Below, in pieces: positions 59,041-64,000 of a stretch of 64,000 nucleotides of DNA. The stretch lies in the NCBI GenBank assembly GCA_934591845.1, contig CAKTPO010000006.1:27700-91699 (forward strand), in the 5' to 3' direction. The notes beneath the pieces were generated by a model. It was not told the origin of the DNA, ran no database searches, and saw only the letters and a list, made by a program, of their open reading frames with translations. Source of the DNA: an uncultured Oscillospiraceae bacterium (GTDB lineage Bacteria > Bacillota > Clostridia > Oscillospirales > Oscillospiraceae). The stretch's first letter is position 1; the number at the start of each line of letters is the position of its first letter. Both the position numbers and the translations under genes were made by a program.

Positions 59041-60003
59041 TTACATATGGGTTCTGGGGTCAGACGCGTCGCCCAGGTTCTGGCCGACAACATACAAAAC
59101 CACCGTAATGATGGAGGCAATGGCCACAGGACTCCAGAACTCCATCTGCCAGCCGGGGGTGACCATGGCGGCTTCCGCGGCGTAAATCAGACGGCCCAGA
59201 GACATTTCGCTCATACCCATGCCGATGTAGGACAGGAACACTTCATAAGAAATGTAGCTGGGCAGCTCGGTAGCCAGCAGGGTCACGATGACGGAGGTCA
59301 TAAAGGGCAGGATGTTCTTGGTAGCAATTTTAAACAGAGAGGTACCCAGGCACTTGGAGGCCAGATTGTACTCCCGGTCCCGGATGATGAGAACCTGGTT
59401 CCGGATAAAGTAGGCAATGCTGAGCCAGCCCACGATGGTCAGGGCGAAGACCATGGTCCAGAAGGTGGGAGAAAACAGCATGGACAGCACGGAAATGATC
59501 AGGATCATGGGGACGTTGCCGATGATGGTGTAAACTTCCATCATAACCATATCCACCTTCTTGGAGAAACCCCACACGGCACCCAGCATGACACCGATGG
59601 TCATGTTAATGGCGGCACACATGAAGGCCAGGGAGATGGAAATCCGGGAGCCGTTCCAAACTGCATCAAAGGTGGACTCACCGGAGGCGCCGGCACCCAA
59701 AATCCAGCGCAACTGGGGCCCAAAATAGCTCATGGCATCACTGGGGCTTAAGTGCTTGGCGTTGGGGTCCAAGAGGTTTGCGTAGGGGTCATAGTTGGTT
59801 ACAGAGGGGTAAATATACGCAAACAAAATGACAAACAGCAATAGGCCCAAAGCGATGATGTTGATCTTCTTCCGGAAAAACACCCGGAACACAGACTTCC
59901 AGTAGGAATATCTGGGCGCAGCGATCTTTTCAGATTCCGCATCGTTACGACTGATGGGAGCAAAAAGCTCCTCGTCCGTAAACTGGTTCAATTCTTCATG
60001 CAT
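59041..60003 (-). CDS. oppC: Oligopeptide ABC transporter permease OppC
   Basis: 320 residues, start MHEELNQFTDEELFAP; a GTG overlapping the oppB stop is the alternative. N-terminal membrane segment INIIALGLLLFVILFAYIYPS, then the permease core with the EAA loop REYNLASKCLGTSLFKIATKNILP. Normal length for OppC. Stop codon touches the oppD ribosome site. Confidence 0.94.
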   Translation of the reverse strand: MHEELNQFTDEELFAPISRNDAESEKIAAPRYSYWKSVFRVFFRKKINIIALGLLLFVILFAYIYPSVTNYDPYANLLDPNAKHLSPSDAMSYFGPQLRWILGAGASGESTFDAVWNGSRISISLAFMCAAINMTIGVMLGAVWGFSKKVDMVMMEVYTIIGNVPMILIISVLSMLFSPTFWTMVFALTIVGWLSIAYFIRNQVLIIRDREYNLASKCLGTSLFKIATKNILPFMTSVIVTLLATELPSYISYEVFLSYIGMGMSEMSLGRLIYAAEAAMVTPGWQMEFWSPVAIASIITVVLYVVGQNLGDASDPRTHM

Positions 60004-60008
60004 ATCTA

Positions 60009-61586
60009 TCACCTGCCTTTGGAAGTAAAGGAAATTCTGGGATCGACCATGGAAATGAGAACGTCACCCAGGATGGTGGAAGCAACGGTCAGAATGGCGT
60101 AGAACAGAGTCACGCCCACGATGACACCGTTGTCATACTTGTTGATGGCAATGGTCAAAAGGTTACCGGCACCGGGAACGGAGTAAATACGCTCGGTGAT
60201 GATGGCGCCGGTCATGGCAAAGAGCATACTCTGGGGAATGCCATGGACAATGGGAATGGCGGCGTTCTTCCAGATGTGCTTGGTGAAAATCTCATTTTCA
60301 TTCAGGCCGCCGGAACGGGCGAACTTGACGTAATCACTGTTCATCTGGTCGATCATGTACCGGCGCATCCACTTCATCAGGTTTGCAATGCTGGGCAGGG
60401 CCAGGGAGATGATGGGCAGCACGTACATGGCCTTGGAATTGGTGTCCATATCAAACAGGGTGGGCAGCTTGAACACACTGCCGCCAATGGCCTTGAACAG
60501 GAAAATGTAAGCAAGGCTGGGCACTGCGATGATGAACATAATATAGAACGTACCGATTTTGTCCAGAACGCCGTCTTTGAACCGGGCCATGGCAAGGCCC
60601 AGAGGCAGACCGATGATATAGGACATGGTGGTGGCAATAATGCCGATGACAAAGGAGAAGCCCAGCTTGGACATGTTGTTCTTGTGGGTGATGGTATGGG
60701 TATAATCGTCCACAAAGCGGCTGGACAGCATGGCACTCTGCTCCCGGGAACCGGCAATATAGGTGGCAGTGTGCAAATCATCCGCACTCTTTTCCGTATG
60801 GCCGGTGGGGAAAGACACGTCTTTCAGGTTGTAAGCACCCTGAGAGGCGGTCATGGTTTCAAAAACATCAACGCCCCGGTTCACCGTATAGCTCTCGCCC
60901 AGGTGCAGGGTCAGGAAGTTCTGGTGAATGAAGGGGAAGGAATTGTCAACGTAAAGCAGGTACTTGTGCATGGTACCGTTGCCCATAATGGCAGGGGCAA
61001 ACTTCCCGCCATAAAGAGGGTCGTGGAGGGTGAAGGTCAGTTTCCGGGGACCGATGTCCACGGACTCGTCCACATAATGCACATTGTCAATGAAGAACAT
61101 GTCTCCAAAGTAAGACAGAACACGCTCCAACAGGGAACGGTCACGGGAGGCATAAATGGCCGCCTGACCACCGTCTTTCACCTGGCCGTTCCTTTTCCGG
61201 TCAGCATCCAGCCGGGTAATGGTATAACCCTGGGACTCGTATTCTTCCGTAAACTTCTGGATATAGCTGGCTGCGGTCTCGGAAGCCTTTTCCGCGGTCA
61301 CACCGATTTTCAGGGCATCGCCCTTGGTCTCCTCGGTAAGCTCACCGCTGGCAACCAGGCCCTTGATATAGTCGGAATAGGTCACGTAGTCAATATAACC
61401 GAAAGCCATATAGCGGCTCTGCTCGTAAGTGATTCTGGCATTGCTCTGCATTTTGGAATAGTTCGGGTCGCCGGCAAAAATCGTGGTGCGGTCCATCAAA
61501 GAATACACCAGCACCATGATCAAAACGACGACACAAACCGCAGACAGCAAACCTTTTACAATTCGTCCAAAAATATATTTTGCCAC
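60009..61586 (-). CDS. oppB: Oligopeptide ABC transporter permease OppB with large external insertion
   Basis: 525 residues (usual ~310), from a GTG (VAKYIFGRIVKGLLSAV) after AAAAAAGGTGAAACC. First helix GLLSAVCVVVLIMVLVYSLM is followed by about 280 residues outside (~40-315), including YSDYIKGLVASGELTEETKG and FIDNVHYVDESVDIGPRKL, before the core helices start at LGFSFVIGIIATTMSYIIGL. EAA-type loop NSDYVKFARSGGLNENEIFTKHIWKNA is intact. The insertion is probably a docking or regulatory domain. Confidence 0.92.
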   Translation of the reverse strand: MAKYIFGRIVKGLLSAVCVVVLIMVLVYSLMDRTTIFAGDPNYSKMQSNARITYEQSRYMAFGYIDYVTYSDYIKGLVASGELTEETKGDALKIGVTAEKASETAASYIQKFTEEYESQGYTITRLDADRKRNGQVKDGGQAAIYASRDRSLLERVLSYFGDMFFIDNVHYVDESVDIGPRKLTFTLHDPLYGGKFAPAIMGNGTMHKYLLYVDNSFPFIHQNFLTLHLGESYTVNRGVDVFETMTASQGAYNLKDVSFPTGHTEKSADDLHTATYIAGSREQSAMLSSRFVDDYTHTITHKNNMSKLGFSFVIGIIATTMSYIIGLPLGLAMARFKDGVLDKIGTFYIMFIIAVPSLAYIFLFKAIGGSVFKLPTLFDMDTNSKAMYVLPIISLALPSIANLMKWMRRYMIDQMNSDYVKFARSGGLNENEIFTKHIWKNAAIPIVHGIPQSMLFAMTGAIITERIYSVPGAGNLLTIAINKYDNGVIVGVTLFYAILTVASTILGDVLISMVDPRISFTSKGR

Positions 61587-61614
61587 GGTTTCACCTTTTT
61601 TCTTTGAATTTTTA

Positions 61615-61743
61615 GGAAGCTCTGAATCAAAGAGGCCAGTCGCTCCCGAATCGTATGGGTACGGAACGGGGCATAGCATCATTCCGCAAGAAATCCTCTC
61701 AATGTGCCGCTCAAATCGGCAGCCTCATTGATTCAGAGTTCCC
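61615..61743. repeat. ~129-bp inverted-repeat element, copy C
   Basis: Ends GGAAGCTCTGAATCAA and TTGATTCAGAGTTCCC with further partial pairing (AGAGGC/GCCTCA). Terminal repeats match elements A and B, the centre does not. It lies between oppA and oppB. Confidence 0.75.
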
Positions 61744-61762
61744 CTCTTGAAAGTAGCCGAAA

Positions 61763-61790
61763 GTGTGGGGGAGTTTTCGCTCCCCCACAC
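61763..61790 (-). terminator. oppA terminator/intercistronic hairpin
   Basis: GTGTGGGGGAG pairs with CTCCCCCACAC just after the oppA stop; no clear T-run, so read-through into oppB is plausible. Confidence 0.75.
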
Positions 61791-61813
61791 GCATGCTTCA
61801 ATTGGTGCTGTGA

Positions 61814-64000
61814 TTAGTACAGACCGATGTTCTTTGCCATGTAGCCGTAGGGCTGAATGACATCCAGGTAGGTCTGGGCATCGCCGTAGTCGGGGCCCCA
61901 GCCGGAGGTACCCGGGGTGATGTCGTAGTTGGCCTCGTTACCGTGGCTGGTACGGTAGTAGGAGTAGGAGAAGGAGGTCTGGTCGGCAAAGGGAATCAGG
62001 TCCACAATGACCAGGCCGCCAGTAACCTTCTCGATGGACTGCTTGTAAGCCTGCATCCGGTTGGTAACAGTCTCACTGAAAGTGCCATAGGGAACGTCGA
62101 TGTGGATGGGGTTCTCCTTGGAGACTTCCACGCCGACCTGAGCCAGCTCGGCAACAGCCTTGTCCAGATACTTTACAGCTTCCTCGGGGTTGTACCAGCC
62201 GTCGAAGCCGTCGCCGGAACCGGCACCGTCGTTACCGGCGGGATCCCAAACCTTCAGAGCGATGCCGTCAGCATCCAGCTGGGCCTGCTCGATCTGGCCA
62301 AAGTAAGTGCCGGCGGGGAAGGTGGTGGACTGACCGTTGATTTCAACGGTGACTTCACCGGCGGTCTTCTGGAAGTCGCCGGGGATGAAGGCGTTTCTCA
62401 GGGAAGCGTACTTCAGGTCCTCACCAACGATGGTGGAGTTGAAGGCGCCCCGGTCGAAAGCCATGGCCATGGCCAGACGGAAGTTCTGATTGTTCAGAGC
62501 GGAACGGGTGGCGGCCTTCATGGCATCGGTCTGATTGGACACACCGATGGTGTTGTCGTTGAAGTTGGCCCAGCTGCCACGGTTGACGTTGACCCAGCCG
62601 CAGTAAGTGGTACCGTCGTTGGCGGTGGTGTAGTTGTACAGGTCAAAGTAGGTCTTGTCGGAACCGGCGGGCTTTTCTTCCTTGGCCAGAACCAGCGCGG
62701 AGGAGTTGAAAGCACTGCCGGCGATGGTGCCAGCCTTGGCCTCGTTGTAGCTCCGCAGAGGATCGGAGCCGTCGTTGTAGTAGATGTTTATATTGTGGCA
62801 CTGAACGGCGTCAGCATTCCAGTAAGAGGGGTTGGCCACATAGCTGGTCACGTTCTTCTCGGTGAAGTTCTTCACCAGGTAAGCACCGCAGTAAGCGATG
62901 TTGGCAGGAGTGGTGCCGTACTTGCCGGCGGTGTACTCGTCACCCTCGGTGGAGAAAGTGCCGCCCTGAGCCTTGTAGAAAGCACGGTTCAGAGGAGCGA
63001 AGCTGGTGTAGCCCAACATGGAAACGAATGCGGGGAAGGGTGCTTCCAGGGTGTACTGCAGGGTGTAGTTATCAATGGCCTTGACACCGACCTCGGAGAA
63101 GTCCGTCACATCGCCGTTCAGGTAAGCATCGTAGTTCTTGATGCCGCAGCCGGAATCAGAGGAACACAGGTAGCCCAGCGCGTCGTTGTTGTCGATCAGG
63201 TGCTCCATGGAAGCGACCCAGTCGTCAGCGGTGACCTCGCCGACCTCACGGCCCTGCTGGTCCACCCACTTCACGCCCTGGCGCAGGTGGAAGGTGTAAA
63301 CGGTGCCGTCCTCGGAAACCTCATAGCTCTCAGCCAGAGCGGGCTGCTGAACATTCTTGTTGTCGTACTCCATCAGAGGGGAGTAAGTAGGAGCAATAAA
63401 GTACTGGTCGGAAGTGAAACTGGAGGCGATGCCGTCCCAGGTAGCAACTTCGTAGTTGATGCTGAAGTTCCAGGTATCGTTCAGAGTGTAGCCGTGGTCT
63501 GCCAGGTAAGCCTTGGCAGCCTCATTCCAGGAAGCGGAATCGGCGCTCTCGCTCCACAGAGCGGTCAGAGCGGAACGGTCTTCGGTGGTGATAAACTCAT
63601 TGCAGACAAGGGAGGTGTACCATCTGTACTCATCCACGCCCCAGGACACAGTGGTGACGGTGCGGGGAACGGCACGGTTCATGGCGTAAGCGCCGCCTTT
63701 GCCGTAAACGGGGATGAACACACCGGACTCCATCAGCTTGGCCTCGGCAATGGCCATCTTGGCCATACGCAGATCCAGGTCAGTGACTTCTTCCTTGGCG
63801 TCCTGATAGACAGTATTGAACTCGCTCAGGTTCCAGTCGTAAACGGCATCGGAAGCCTCATCGTAGTCCATTGCGTCGATGGCAGCCCAGTCAGGACCGG
63901 TGTAACCATCGGCAGCATCGGTAGCTGCGGGAGCGGTCTCGGCGGGAGCCGTGGTCGCAGCAGCAGTGGTCGCGGTGCTGTTGTTGCCGCCGCAGGCAGC
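61814..64000 (-). CDS. oppA: Oligopeptide-binding protein OppA (family 5), 5' end outside window, unusual domain order
   Basis: 728 residues visible; the frame stays open to the window edge and starts inside the lipobox (AACGGNNS), so only the signal peptide is missing. After a Thr/Ala/Pro linker, residues ~45-145 (EFNTVYQDAKEEVTDLDLRM, AEAKLMESGVFIPVYGKGGA, WGVDEYRW) look like the segment normally at the C-terminus of SBP family 5. The canonical N-lobe follows (LAESYEVSEDGTVYTFHLRQ, WVDQQGREVGEVTADDWVAS). The protein then stops right after GWGPDYGDAQTYLDV, where normal members continue ~100 residues. Binds peptides for OppBCDF. Confidence 0.9.
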   Translation of the reverse strand, partial: AACGGNNSTATTAAATTAPAETAPAATDAADGYTGPDWAAIDAMDYDEASDAVYDWNLSEFNTVYQDAKEEVTDLDLRMAKMAIAEAKLMESGVFIPVYGKGGAYAMNRAVPRTVTTVSWGVDEYRWYTSLVCNEFITTEDRSALTALWSESADSASWNEAAKAYLADHGYTLNDTWNFSINYEVATWDGIASSFTSDQYFIAPTYSPLMEYDNKNVQQPALAESYEVSEDGTVYTFHLRQGVKWVDQQGREVGEVTADDWVASMEHLIDNNDALGYLCSSDSGCGIKNYDAYLNGDVTDFSEVGVKAIDNYTLQYTLEAPFPAFVSMLGYTSFAPLNRAFYKAQGGTFSTEGDEYTAGKYGTTPANIAYCGAYLVKNFTEKNVTSYVANPSYWNADAVQCHNINIYYNDGSDPLRSYNEAKAGTIAGSAFNSSALVLAKEEKPAGSDKTYFDLYNYTTANDGTTYCGWVNVNRGSWANFNDNTIGVSNQTDAMKAATRSALNNQNFRLAMAMAFDRGAFNSTIVGEDLKYASLRNAFIPGDFQKTAGEVTVEINGQSTTFPAGTYFGQIEQAQLDADGIALKVWDPAGNDGAGSGDGFDGWYNPEEAVKYLDKAVAELAQVGVEVSKENPIHIDVPYGTFSETVTNRMQAYKQSIEKVTGGLVIVDLIPFADQTSFSYSYYRTSHGNEANYDITPGTSGWGPDYGDAQTYLDVIQPYGYMAKNIGLY

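Noticed and set aside
57250..59751. Long plus-strand open frame opposite oppD/oppC
   Set aside because: Antisense shadow of two well-supported ABC genes; composition unlike a protein.

Overview
The window comes from a low-to-moderately GC-rich, spore-forming, strictly anaerobic Gram-positive bacterium, most likely a gut Clostridia member (Oscillospiraceae/Ruminococcaceae-like). The evidence is an anaerobic ribonucleotide reductase (nrdD), sporulation genes (spmA, spmB, spoVAC), a MurE with the DNPR motif of meso-diaminopimelate ligases, Clostridia-type dcw gene order, strong AGGAGG ribosome binding sites, and several TTG/GTG starts. The taxon is inferred from gene content only.

Layout. 1-3.4 kb: 5' part of nrdD (with tandem NrdR boxes), galM, a Cys-rich protein gene and a five-gene tRNA cluster (Val-Asp-Phe-Gly-Cys). 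3.4-18.6 kb: hslO and a methyltransferase, then a cell wall/division block read on the minus strand from mraZ: mraZ-rsmH-ftsL-PBP(PASTA)-murE-murF-mraY-ftsW-murG-ftsQ-ftsZ. 18.7-23 kb: a ClpC-type ATPase, a small 2[4Fe-4S] ferredoxin, a TrmN6-like methyltransferase and rsmI. 23-26 kb: an AT-richer accessory segment (lipoprotein, broken secreted-protein gene, PadR/DUF1700-like/secreted-protein operon) that ends in a decayed second copy of the rsmI 3' end. 26-32 kb: a class III Fic protein flanked by direct repeats, and a two-component system beside a MacB-type ABC transporter. 32-45.8 kb: spmAB, a DnaQ-like exonuclease, glycogen synthase with an unusual Lys/Pro/Ala-rich extension, nagB, an ECF S component, spoVAC, an orphan AbiEi-like regulator, a DivIVA-like protein, a deacetylase-like membrane protein, luxS-mtnN, a small acidic-tailed membrane protein, an acyltransferase and an HxlR regulator.

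45.9-49.6 kb holds the most interesting locus: one compact operon with an ACGX-repeat precursor peptide, a radical SAM/SPASM maturase, an FMN-binding-fold/ferredoxin fusion, a Zn-macrodomain ADP-ribose hydrolase and a class M sirtuin (SirTM-type ADP-ribosyltransferase). A divergent HxlR-family regulator carries an N-terminal Cys. A RiPP system and a reversible ADP-ribosylation pair therefore appear to share one transcript, and the usual GcvH-L/LplA2 partners of SirTM are absent from the window.

49.6-64 kb: a TAXI-type TRAP transporter, a uracil permease, an ApbE-like membrane protein and a five-gene oligopeptide ABC transporter. In that transporter OppB, OppD and OppF carry extra segments, and OppA looks circularly permuted. 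A small family of terminal-inverted-repeat elements (78 bp and about 129 bp) is scattered at 25.97, 37.55 and 61.6 kb.
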